This document shows positions 1 to 4,866 of a DNA stretch of 5,514 nucleotides, one piece after another. A program made the translations under genes and the position numbers. This stretch comes from Promethearchaeota archaeon (GTDB lineage Archaea > Asgardarchaeota > Lokiarchaeia > Sigynarchaeales > MK-D1): assembly GCA_016839385.1 (NCBI GenBank), contig JAEOUK010000487.1, forward strand, positions 1 to 5,514, written 5' to 3'. Numbering within the stretch: position 1 is the stretch's first letter; every line of letters begins with the position of its first letter. The notes under the pieces are model-generated. The model ran no database searches and was not told where the DNA came from. It was given only the letters and a program-made list of their open reading frames with translations.

Positions 1-647
1 ATGAAGGTGTAGGAATCCCCCCTGAAATTCTTCCAAAGATATTTTATCCATATTTCACTACAAAACAAATTGAAGTGATCGATGAAGAAATAGCTCCTCC
101 AAGAGGTTTAGGACTCACGACTGCTTATTCTATAATAACTAATCATAAAGGCATTATTACAGTCGAATCTGAATTAGGGATTGGCTCAAAATTTATAATT
201 TATCTTCCTGCTTCCAGTCACAAGACAAAGAGGAAAGACCGAGATAAAGTAAGTATATACAATGGCAAAGGACGTATAATGTTGTTAGATGATGAACCTA
301 CAGTCAGAAAAATCGGAAAGAAAATGCTTGAAAAACTCGGTTATGATGTAATACTTGCAGTAGATGGAGGTGAAGCTATCAAACTTTACAAAAAGGGCTT
401 GAATGGAAGTGCTGCTTTTGATTTATTGATAATGGATTTGACTATTCCAGGCGGATTGGGAGGACTAGAAGCCTTTAAGGAGATAATAAAAATTAATCCG
501 GATGTTAAAGCTGTAGTGTCATCGGGCTATTCAAATGATCCGGTTTTAGCTCACTTTTCTGATTATGGTTTTGCTGGAGTTTTAGTAAAACCCTATACTA
601 TTGAAGGATTAAGTAAAACACTTGCATCAATACTGAAACAAAAATAG
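1..647 (+). CDS. Hybrid sensor histidine kinase, C-terminal part (ATPase end plus receiver domain), 5' partial
   Basis: The frame is open from the left edge (first full codon at base 3) to TAG at 645-647, so this is the end of a longer gene. The first residues are the end of a GHKL/HATPase_c domain: an N/G1 box EGVGIPP (3-23), an F box with PYFTTK (48-65) and a G2 box RGLGL (102-116), followed by the usual YSIITNHKG and the closing IYLPA strand. After a short charged linker comes a complete receiver domain: acidic pair D-D-E (288-296), phospho-acceptor Asp in MDLTIPGG (435-437), SSGYS switch, and conserved Lys in VKPY (588-590). The protein should autophosphorylate upstream of this fragment and pass phosphate to its own receiver; no output domain follows. 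The sensor and His-box are outside the window, so the stimulus is unknown. The MDLTIPGGxGG and SSGYSNDPV signatures are typical of bacterial and archaeal PAS-rich hybrid kinases. A GTG at 75 lies inside the ATPase domain and is not the start. Confidence 0.93.
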   Translation, partial: EGVGIPPEILPKIFYPYFTTKQIEVIDEEIAPPRGLGLTTAYSIITNHKGIITVESELGIGSKFIIYLPASSHKTKRKDRDKVSIYNGKGRIMLLDDEPTVRKIGKKMLEKLGYDVILAVDGGEAIKLYKKGLNGSAAFDLLIMDLTIPGGLGGLEAFKEIIKINPDVKAVVSSGYSNDPVLAHFSDYGFAGVLVKPYTIEGLSKTLASILKQK

Positions 648-654
648 TAGTTGG

Positions 655-668
655 ATCGAATATTCGAT
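655..668. repeat. 14-base perfect palindrome overlapping the marker-9 start codon
   Basis: ATCGAATATTCGAT is identical to its reverse complement. It fills most of the 19-base gap after the kinase stop and includes the first two bases of the ATG at 667. Its position would suit an operator or a translation-blocking structure, but a palindrome this short can occur by chance in AT-rich DNA, so no function is assigned. Confidence 0.4.
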
Positions 669-1125
669 GATTAATGCGCTTGATAAAATACCGAAAGAAT
701 TTTTAAGAGATATTCCAGGATGGGAAGATGCACCAGTCCCGATTTGTATGGGCGGGGATTACCGTGCGTTAACATGGTGTTGTAAACCTGGTTTTGCCTT
801 AACTTTTGGGTATAAGTGCAAACGTGACGATAAATTGAAAGAAGTGGGAATGAGCGCGAAGGAATTTATTAAGATAAAAGAAAATTTTTCAAAAAAACAC
901 AATTGGGATTCAGATTTTACATGCTATGGCTCTTTATCATATTGTTGCATGAGACAAGGTGGTTGCAGCAGACGAGATCCAGGTTTAACAAAGCGTTATC
1001 CTAAAATGAACTATAATGAAATATTGAAAATATATTATTCGTTGAAGAAAGAACTTGCTCAGATATTGCTTAAAAATGTGAAAAATCAAGAGAAAGTCAA
1101 AGATTACATTGACTTTGAACAGTAA
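667..1125 (+). CDS. Methanogenesis marker 9 family protein, cysteine-rich (152 aa)
   Basis: This small soluble protein resembles the family annotated as methanogenesis marker 9 domain proteins, a function-unknown group first noted in methanogens and also seen in other archaea. The recognisable parts are PICMGGDYRALTWCCKPG (residues 25-42), a K-R-D step followed by MSAKEFIKIKENF (62-74), and TCYGSLSYCCMRQGGC (85-100) followed by S-R-R-D. Eight cysteines fall into two similar sets: C27, C38, C39, C51 and C86, C93, C94, C100. Each set is Cys, then a Cys-Cys pair, then Cys with R-D a few residues later, so it looks like an internal duplication suited to metal or Fe-S binding (inference). The C-terminal third (115-152) is a charged predicted helix. 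There is no signal peptide or membrane segment. ATG 667 is used because no better in-frame start lies between it and the kinase stop; the ribosome binding site is weak. It sits 19 bases after the kinase and 20 before the phosphoesterase, suggesting cotranscription. Confidence 0.75.
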   Translation: MINALDKIPKEFLRDIPGWEDAPVPICMGGDYRALTWCCKPGFALTFGYKCKRDDKLKEVGMSAKEFIKIKENFSKKHNWDSDFTCYGSLSYCCMRQGGCSRRDPGLTKRYPKMNYNEILKIYYSLKKELAQILLKNVKNQEKVKDYIDFEQ

Positions 1126-1145
1126 AAAATGATGTTGATTACCTT

Positions 1146-2348
1146 ATGACTACAATTAATATTGTTTCACTAACTCATTCTGAAGATTTTGATGGAATAG
1201 GTTCTCAAGCAATAATTCATCGTTATTTCTCAGTATTGAAAAAACTGACACCAAAAAAATTCGGTTTTCCTGCTGATACACAAGTTAATTTAACTCTTCT
1301 TCAGACAGATTATCAAGATTACTTGTTTTATTGGGCTGCTTTTATTACCGGTTTTAAATTAAAATCTTCTATATCGATTGACGATTTTGAATCTGTGTGG
1401 ATTTCTACATTTTTACAATTACACTATGTAGACACCATTGAAGACTTGGAAAAATCTTATAAAATGGTGAGTGAGGCGTCCAAAAAACGAATTCTTGAGG
1501 GAGAACGTATATGGAAAGAAATTGATCTATTAATAATTACCGATATTGGATATAATAAAGTCTTTACCTCTCTTTTTCCCTTTTTGGAGAAATATTCAAT
1601 CCCTTTTGTATATTTTGATCATCATAATCACGACGAGAAAACTATAAAATTCTATAGAGAGCATTGTAAAGATCAAATTATTGATACAAAAAAATGTGCT
1701 ACCCAAATTGTTCATGAATATTTCCTTCCAAACGATGCTATTTCTAAACATATTTCAGACATCGGTGCGGATACAGATTTCAGTAAGTATGAACTCCCAT
1801 ATAGCAAAGAAATTATGTCTGTAATTAGTTTTTACCGAAGTGAATGGGATCAATTAGAAGAAATCATAAAAAATTATTCCAAAGGACTTTTTTTTACAGA
1901 GGATTTACTTGAGAAATATAAATCGATTATAACATGGGAAGATGCGGAATTTGACGAGTTAATTGACTCCCTTCTTTCAACAAAACATACTTTTTCTAAT
2001 GAGAATACTATCTATTTCATAATAGGAGTATCAAATTTACGTGCTGGTCGTTCTACTAATAGATTAGAACAAGCTCGAAAACACTCCGAGCTTGGAAATA
2101 AGATTAATATGGATCTCCCTGAGCCATTAATTGTTTTGACAATTGATCGAAAAACATTAAACTCAAATATACGGTCAAAAACACTTGATGTTCATAAAAT
2201 TGCAGAACATTTCGGTGGAGGGGGTCATACACACCGAGCAGGATTTCGTTTTCCTCAACATTTAGTCAAAAACTCTACGTCAAATAAATTTGTTCCTCAA
2301 GATATCGATCTTGACAAATTATTTGAGGCAATTTCACAAGTGTTATAA
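1146..2348 (+). CDS. DHH/DHHA1 family phosphoesterase (400 aa)
   Basis: The full set of DHH phosphoesterase motifs is present: motif I H11-x-x-D14-x-D16-G17 (HSEDFDGIGSQ), motif II D133 in IITDIG, motif III D158-H159-H160 in YFDHHNH, motif IV around D205-D211 (DIGADTD), and the C-terminal DHHA1 substrate loop G357-GGG-H361 with HRAGF. Enzymes with this fold (NrnA, RecJ-like and GdpP-type) use two divalent metals, usually Mn2+, to hydrolyse phosphodiesters or phosphomonoesters of short oligonucleotides, pAp, cyclic dinucleotides or ssDNA. The substrate of this member cannot be fixed from sequence. About 115 residues separate motifs I and II, more than in compact NrnA-type proteins, so there may be an inserted helical segment (roughly 30-125). 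No membrane segment or CBS/PAS domain is seen, so a soluble nuclease or nanoRNase-like role is more likely than a GdpP-like one. ATG 1146 is the first in-frame start; ATGs at 1129 and 1132 are out of frame. No strong ribosome binding site is visible. Confidence 0.92.
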   Translation: MTTINIVSLTHSEDFDGIGSQAIIHRYFSVLKKLTPKKFGFPADTQVNLTLLQTDYQDYLFYWAAFITGFKLKSSISIDDFESVWISTFLQLHYVDTIEDLEKSYKMVSEASKKRILEGERIWKEIDLLIITDIGYNKVFTSLFPFLEKYSIPFVYFDHHNHDEKTIKFYREHCKDQIIDTKKCATQIVHEYFLPNDAISKHISDIGADTDFSKYELPYSKEIMSVISFYRSEWDQLEEIIKNYSKGLFFTEDLLEKYKSIITWEDAEFDELIDSLLSTKHTFSNENTIYFIIGVSNLRAGRSTNRLEQARKHSELGNKINMDLPEPLIVLTIDRKTLNSNIRSKTLDVHKIAEHFGGGGHTHRAGFRFPQHLVKNSTSNKFVPQDIDLDKLFEAISQVL

Positions 2349-2350
2349 AA

Positions 2351-2388
2351 TTGCGCGCAAAAGGTTTCCCACTGGGTCTTTAAACCTT
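2351..2388. repeat. GC-rich palindrome and imperfect hairpin at the convergent gene junction
   Basis: TTGCGCGCAA (2351-2360) is a perfect 10-base palindrome, conspicuous in AT-rich DNA. It begins two bases after the phosphoesterase stop. It is followed by an inverted repeat, AAGGTTT (2361-2367) with AAACCTT (2382-2388), with an inner CCC/GGG pair (2368-2370 with 2374-2376) closing on ACT. There is a 5-base bulge on the 3' side. No T-run follows directly, so it is not a classical terminator; it may protect or define the 3' end of the plus-strand message. Confidence 0.4.
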
Positions 2389-2446
2389 AGATATTCCGTG
2401 TAATCTTGAGATTTGCCCATTATTTTATCCCAATTGAAGATATGTT

Positions 2447-2455
2447 AAAAAAAAA
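2447..2455 (-). terminator. Oligo-T terminator of the cupin/methyltransferase unit
   Basis: Nine A residues on the plus strand read as T9 on the minus strand, 8 bases beyond the methyltransferase stop codon. Archaeal RNA polymerase stops at such oligo-T tracts without needing a hairpin, so this is the likely 3' end of the minus-strand message. Confidence 0.6.
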
Positions 2456-2463
2456 TTCGGATA

Positions 2464-3852
2464 TTATTCGCTTTTTTTCTGGAGTATTGCAATGAAATAA
2501 CCAGTACTATGCTCTCCCTTTGGGTCCACTCGTATCAATTTCTGAGCATCTTTAGTGGATAATGTAAGATATCTATCTAAATCAGCAATATGATCTTTAT
2601 CTGCAAGAGGAATTGATTTAATTAACTCTTCCTTTCGTTCAATTCCTTTATGAATTTCTTTTTCGGTTATATCCATTTCTTTTGGAGATATAAGTTTAGG
2701 TAGAATTGCATGTGCATCCAATAATTCGAAACCATATTTTCTTATCAGAATACCAACTATTCCTTCATTTTCCAGTGGAGAGAGGGTACAAGTTGTATAC
2801 AACAATAAACCATTGAATTTCAAAAATTGATTTATTTCCTTTATTAAGCGTCTTTGAAGTAAAAAGAAACTACGAAAATCTTCTTTGGTGTGAATAATCG
2901 ATAATTTTGGACGAGTACCTAATGCAGAACAAGGTGGATCGAGAATTAAAAAATCTGCTGAATTAAGAAGTTCTGGATGAGAATTAGCTAATTTCTCAAT
3001 CTTCTTTGGAATCACTTCAATGCTTTCCAGTCCTAAACGATTAATATCTTGATGTAAGGACTCTAAACGTTTTCTAGAGCGATCAATGGAAAAGATTTTT
3101 GGAAATTTTCCATATTTTTCATACCCTATTTCTGAAATTGCACTTGATTTATGACCTGGTGCACTGCACATATCAATTATTGCTTGATTTTCCGGATCAT
3201 TGTGAAAATTCATCAGTAGATTGCAAGCAAGAAATGGACCAAAGGAATGATCTGAAATAATTCCTTTTGAATAATATTCAGAATCTCGGTACGGTGGTAT
3301 TTTGTATAATGACTCAAAGGTTTGTATTCCAATGCCATTTTCCATATCTAAAATTTGTTTATGAGAATATTGGGTCACTCCATTTCCTACATGTATATGG
3401 TTGGGTCCATGAATTGAAAAGATTTCCCCTTTTTGAAATTTTGGCAGTGGTCTGAGAAATCCTGGGATATATAAATTCGCCCCAGTCATAATCGACTCCG
3501 CTGCAAATTTATCAACATTTAGTTCTCGGGATTGAGGAGTTAATGCAAATGGACCTTCAACATGTAAGAACTGCATGTTTTTGATTAGACTTGTACGTTT
3601 TACATTAAAGTGCTGCTTGATATTTTCTAATAAGTTTATATTGGTGGATTGTTGGATTCGAATCGGATTAATTCGAATAGAGAACCATTTTTGTGGAGTT
3701 TTAAGTGCGGACATTAAATTCAATACAGATGATTTGAGACTTGGTGTAGATTTCTGCAAAAAAGCAATCTCAATCAAGATTTGAATTGTTGGAATAGAAA
3801 AACCACTAGTTCTTGAAGCTTCCCAAATCCATTCTTGATCAAGATGACTCAT
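2464..3852 (-). CDS. PUA-domain RNA (cytosine-5) methyltransferase, NSUN6-like (462 aa)
   Basis: This is a SAM-dependent RsmB/NOP2/NSUN-family RNA m5C methyltransferase. In order it has an N-terminal helical region (1-110), a PUA RNA-binding domain (about 112-170, with VDKFAAESIMTGANLYIPG and VGNGVTQYS), then the catalytic domain. SAM motif I is DMCSAPGHKS (227-236), with D257 placed to bind the SAM ribose. Motif IV is DPPCSALGTRP (305-315) with C308, and motif VI is YTTC (352-355) with C355, the expected nucleophile, followed by ENE (361-363). It ends with HSTGYFIAILQK, the usual closing strand. Both catalytic cysteines are intact. A PUA domain ahead of the methyltransferase domain is the NSUN6 arrangement; characterised members methylate C72 at the 3' end of the tRNA acceptor stem. 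ATG 3850-3852 is preceded by a good AGGTGAG site and lies 6 bases after the cupin stop. A tRNA-Thr with C72 and U73 is encoded upstream on the same strand. A related archaeal NSUN with another RNA target is the main alternative. Confidence 0.92.
   Translation of the reverse strand: MSHLDQEWIWEASRTSGFSIPTIQILIEIAFLQKSTPSLKSSVLNLMSALKTPQKWFSIRINPIRIQQSTNINLLENIKQHFNVKRTSLIKNMQFLHVEGPFALTPQSRELNVDKFAAESIMTGANLYIPGFLRPLPKFQKGEIFSIHGPNHIHVGNGVTQYSHKQILDMENGIGIQTFESLYKIPPYRDSEYYSKGIISDHSFGPFLACNLLMNFHNDPENQAIIDMCSAPGHKSSAISEIGYEKYGKFPKIFSIDRSRKRLESLHQDINRLGLESIEVIPKKIEKLANSHPELLNSADFLILDPPCSALGTRPKLSIIHTKEDFRSFFLLQRRLIKEINQFLKFNGLLLYTTCTLSPLENEGIVGILIRKYGFELLDAHAILPKLISPKEMDITEKEIHKGIERKEELIKSIPLADKDHIADLDRYLTLSTKDAQKLIRVDPKGEHSTGYFIAILQKKSE
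2472..2478 (+). terminator. Possible T7 terminator for the plus-strand unit
   Basis: A run of seven T residues on the plus strand lies about 125 bases after the phosphoesterase stop. It falls inside the last codons of the convergent methyltransferase gene, where it encodes Lys-Lys. It could stop plus-strand transcripts, but it is also explained by lysine codons. Confidence 0.3.
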
Positions 3853-3858
3853 GTTTTA

Positions 3859-4287
3859 TTATCTCACCTGAGAATAATCCCAACCTTGTTCTTTACATAG
3901 TACTTTTACATGAGAATCCCAAGTGGGCTCAGTTTTCGGTTTTCCTTCTACAAAACAATCTATTGCAAGGTATTTCAATGGTAGATCTCCTTGACAGTGA
4001 ATAGTATGATAAGTCTTCGGAGGAATTCGCACAATCTCTCCCGGAAATACAGTTTCTGTATAGTTTATTCCTTTGCTGTTTCCAATTTCAAGAATTCCTT
4101 CTCCTTCGAGAATATAAAAGATTTGTTCTATATCGTTGTGTTTATGGAAAGGTGGTGCTTTTTTCGGCTCGATTGTAACAATAAACACTTCAGATGCCTC
4201 AGATACGAAACGATCCATTACGAGATCATTAATATGTGTGGGAAATGAATATCGAATGGGATTTTTTGTATTGAATACGTAATTCAT
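3859..4287 (-). CDS. Small single-domain cupin protein (142 aa)
   Basis: This is one cupin beta-barrel. Motif 1 is PPFHKHNDIEQIFYILEGEG, giving metal ligands H48, H50 and E54. Motif 2 is FPGEIVRIPPKTYHTIHC, giving H94. The set 3-His/1-Glu is the usual cupin metal site (Fe, Mn, Zn or Ni). The C-terminal tail (112-142, with TEPTWDSHVKVLCKEQGWD) lies outside the barrel. Proteins of this size include isomerases, small dioxygenases and sugar-binding regulators; the substrate cannot be told. The frame stays open upstream to 4404, but that stretch runs through the tRNA-Met gene and its T9 terminator and encodes no cupin sequence. The ATG at 4285-4287 has an AAGGA site 7 bases before it and starts MNYVFN. 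The gene is 6 bases before the methyltransferase gene and is probably cotranscribed with it. A weak TATA-like CTTAAATT (about 4308-4315) lies between tRNA-Met and this gene; read-through from the tRNAs is the alternative. Confidence 0.85.
   Translation of the reverse strand: MNYVFNTKNPIRYSFPTHINDLVMDRFVSEASEVFIVTIEPKKAPPFHKHNDIEQIFYILEGEGILEIGNSKGINYTETVFPGEIVRIPPKTYHTIHCQGDLPLKYLAIDCFVEGKPKTEPTWDSHVKVLCKEQGWDYSQVR
3863..3869 (-). promoter_or_regulatory. Ribosome binding site of the methyltransferase gene, inside the cupin gene
   Basis: AGGTGAG on the minus strand matches the archaeal GGAGGTGA core and lies 10 bases before the ATG at 3852. It overlaps the last codons of the cupin gene (Gln-Val-Arg-stop), which supports this start and suggests coupled translation. 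Confidence 0.75.
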
Positions 4288-4294
4288 ATCATAA

Positions 4295-4299
4295 TCCTT
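4295..4299 (-). promoter_or_regulatory. Ribosome binding site that fixes the cupin start
   Basis: AAGGA on the minus strand sits 7 bases before the ATG at 4287. No comparable site precedes the upstream in-frame starts, which fall within the tRNA gene. An ATG at 4292 is out of frame. Confidence 0.55.
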
Positions 4300-4327
4300 G
4301 ATGGACAATTTAAGAAGTTTAATTTTG

Positions 4328-4336
4328 AAAAAAAAA
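4328..4336 (-). terminator. T9 terminator after the tRNA pair
   Basis: Nine T residues on the minus strand begin two bases beyond the discriminator base of tRNA-Met. This is a typical archaeal oligo-T stop for a tRNA transcript. The cupin start is 41 bases further on, so read-through or a separate promoter must supply that gene. Confidence 0.65.
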
Positions 4337-4337
4337 G

Positions 4338-4462
4338 TGCAGACGGAGGGGAATGATCCCTCGACCTCAGGATATCTCATTAGTAACGAGCGCTTCGTTT
4401 TCAAATCTGACCCAGATTTGTAATTATGAGTCCTGCGCTACTACCGACTGAGCTACGTCTGC
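4338..4462 (-). tRNA. tRNA-Met(CAT), elongator type, with 51-base intron
   Basis: The acceptor stem GCAGACG (4462-4456) pairs perfectly with CGTCTGC (4345-4339), with A73 at 4338 and no encoded CCA. The anticodon stem CAGGA pairs with TCCTG once an intron (4424-4374) is removed, giving loop CTCATAA with anticodon CAT at 4428-4426. The T stem GAGGG/CCCTC is perfect. The G1-C72 pair and the CAGGA anticodon stem, lacking three G-C pairs, argue against the initiator; archaeal elongator tRNA-Met often carries an intron at this site. A tRNA-Ile2 with a modified C34 also has a CAT gene anticodon and cannot be fully excluded. Two oddities stand out. The D arm has one extra base: GTAGC is found where GAGC would pair with GCTC. 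The T loop reads ATCATTC, so the usual T54 and A58 are exchanged for A54 and T58. It lies 15 bases after tRNA-Thr on the same strand, as a tandem transcript ending at the T9 tract. Confidence 0.88.
4374..4424 (-). other. Archaeal tRNA intron at position 37/38 with bulge-helix-bulge
   Basis: The exon-intron boundary forms a canonical hBHBh' motif. CTCA of the anticodon loop (4430-4427) pairs with TGAG near the intron 3' end (4379-4376). It is flanked by 3-base bulges TAA (4426-4424) and ATA (4375-4373), and cutting after the second base of each bulge restores the anticodon arm exactly. Three inner pairs (TTA 4423-4421 with TAA 4382-4380) continue the structure. The intron body then holds two hairpins: CAAATCTG/CAGATTTG with loop GGT (4420-4402) and AACGA/TCGTT with loop AGCGC (4399-4385). 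It should be removed by the archaeal splicing endonuclease and joined by RtcB. No box C/D motif was seen. Confidence 0.88.
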
Positions 4463-4477
4463 TATAATGTAATATAA

Positions 4478-4550
4478 AGCTTCCGGAGGGATTTGAACCC
4501 TCGGCCTCTGCCTTACCAAGGCAGCGTAATAACCGCTATGCTACGGAAGC
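4478..4550 (-). tRNA. tRNA-Thr(GGT)
   Basis: The acceptor stem GCTTCCG/CGGAAGC (4550-4544 with 4485-4479) is perfect, with T73 at 4478 and no encoded CCA. The anticodon arm is CTGCC-TTGGTAA-GGCAG, giving anticodon GGT for threonine codons ACC and ACT. The T arm GAGGG-TTCAAAT-CCCTC is fully canonical, and variable region AGGCC is normal. The D arm is weak: 5' strand GCAT faces TTAC, so only G10-C25 and A12-T23 pair, with C11-A24 and T13-T22 mismatched; the D loop keeps G18 and G19. C72 with U73 is the acceptor-end pattern recognised by human NSUN6, whose homologue is encoded downstream on the same strand. It is the first gene after the candidate promoter at 4581-4595. Confidence 0.9.
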
Positions 4551-4580
4551 ATGATAGTTGAAAGAAAGTAACTAGGATTT

Positions 4581-4595
4581 TTATTAAATTTTTTC
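4581..4595 (-). promoter_or_regulatory. Candidate BRE/TATA promoter of the tRNA-Thr/tRNA-Met pair
   Basis: On the minus strand an A-rich BRE-like GAAAAAA (4595-4589) runs directly into a TATA-like TTTAATAA (4588-4581). The box centre is about 34 bases before the tRNA-Thr 5' end. With the usual archaeal spacing of about 26 bases, transcription would start near 4558, giving a leader of about 8 bases. Confidence 0.5.
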
Positions 4596-4653
4596 GTTTC
4601 CTAATTTATCTTGAGTGACAGAATGACGCATAATCGTTGGTTCAATTCAGTTT

Positions 4654-4673
4654 AGATATAAATTTAAATATCT
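4654..4673. repeat. AT-rich inverted repeat with TATA-like core
   Basis: AGATAT (4654-4659) and ATATCT (4668-4673) are inverted around AAATTTAA. The sequence contains TATA-box-like words on both strands. If used as a plus-strand promoter, a start near 4690 would transcribe the stem-loop at 4737-4803. The base composition makes such words common, so this is weak evidence. Confidence 0.25.
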
Positions 4674-4736
4674 TAAGGTAAAAGAAGAATTGGGTTTTTC
4701 TTCTGCCATTGGAAAAATATTGGAAAGAAAATCCCC

Positions 4737-4803
4737 GGGTTACTCACGCACTACATACTCATCTAACGATAATTGTAACTTTCCATGTAGATGCGTCTAA
4801 CCC
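4737..4803. other. Long interrupted stem-loop (17 bp in three blocks), possible structured RNA or terminator
   Basis: Three nested blocks pair exactly: GGGTTA (4737-4742) with TAACCC (4798-4803), ACGCA (4746-4750) with TGCGT (4792-4796), and CTACAT (4751-4756) with ATGTAG (4785-4790). They are separated only by a 3x1 internal loop and a single-base bulge, leaving a 28-base terminal loop. Small internal loops between paired blocks look like an RNA fold. On the minus strand it follows the URO-D stop by 63 bases and is followed by GGGGATTTTCTTTCC and a later T5, so it could end that message. Strand and class are undetermined; no box C/D or clear ACA box was found. Confidence 0.5.
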
Positions 4804-4850
4804 ATCTCACTAAATCCACTTTTCAACTAATATTATCATGAATTTTACTT

Positions 4851-4866
4851 CATTCAAATTTGAATG
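4851..4866. repeat. 16-base perfect palindrome touching the URO-D stop codon
   Basis: CATTCAAATTTGAATG equals its reverse complement and ends at the base next to the TAA (4867-4869). Together with the hairpin at 4878-4906 it gives four copies of the hexamer ATTCAA/TTGAAT within 51 bases, in two inverted pairs. This could be a 3'-end RNA structure or a protein-binding site. Confidence 0.5.

Larger units (their letters stand above)
4551..4866. other. Gene-free stretch between tRNA-Thr and the URO-D gene
   Basis: No convincing reading frame is present on either strand. Reading along the minus strand from the URO-D stop, it holds a 16-base palindrome, a long interrupted stem-loop, T-rich tracts, a small AGAAGAA/TTCTTCT inverted repeat (4683-4689 with 4698-4704), an AT-rich inverted repeat with TATA-like sequence, and finally the tRNA promoter. 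The density of inverted repeats suggests either 3' processing and termination of the URO-D message or a small RNA. Confidence 0.6.

Noticed and set aside
75..647. A start at the in-frame GTG at base 75
   Set aside because: The same frame upstream of it encodes the conserved G1 and F boxes of a histidine kinase, so the gene begins before the window.
1888..1895. T8 run inside the phosphoesterase gene as a terminator
   Set aside because: It is explained by phenylalanine and leucine codons in a conserved frame that continues well beyond it.
3267..4248. Several short plus-strand open frames opposite the methyltransferase and cupin genes
   Set aside because: They are antisense to well-supported coding sequence, with no ribosome binding sites or recognisable domains.
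4288..4404. An N-terminal extension of the cupin protein
   Set aside because: It would be read through the tRNA-Met gene and its T9 terminator, shows no cupin similarity, and a ribosome binding site supports the ATG at 4287.
4374..4424. A box C/D guide RNA inside the tRNA intron, as in haloarchaeal tRNA-Trp
   Set aside because: No RTGATGA and CTGA pair was found in the intron.
4338..4462. Initiator tRNA-Met
   Set aside because: It has G1-C72 and an anticodon stem of CAGGA/TCCTG, without the three consecutive G-C pairs of initiators. The A54 in the T loop recalls eukaryotic initiators, but the rest does not fit.
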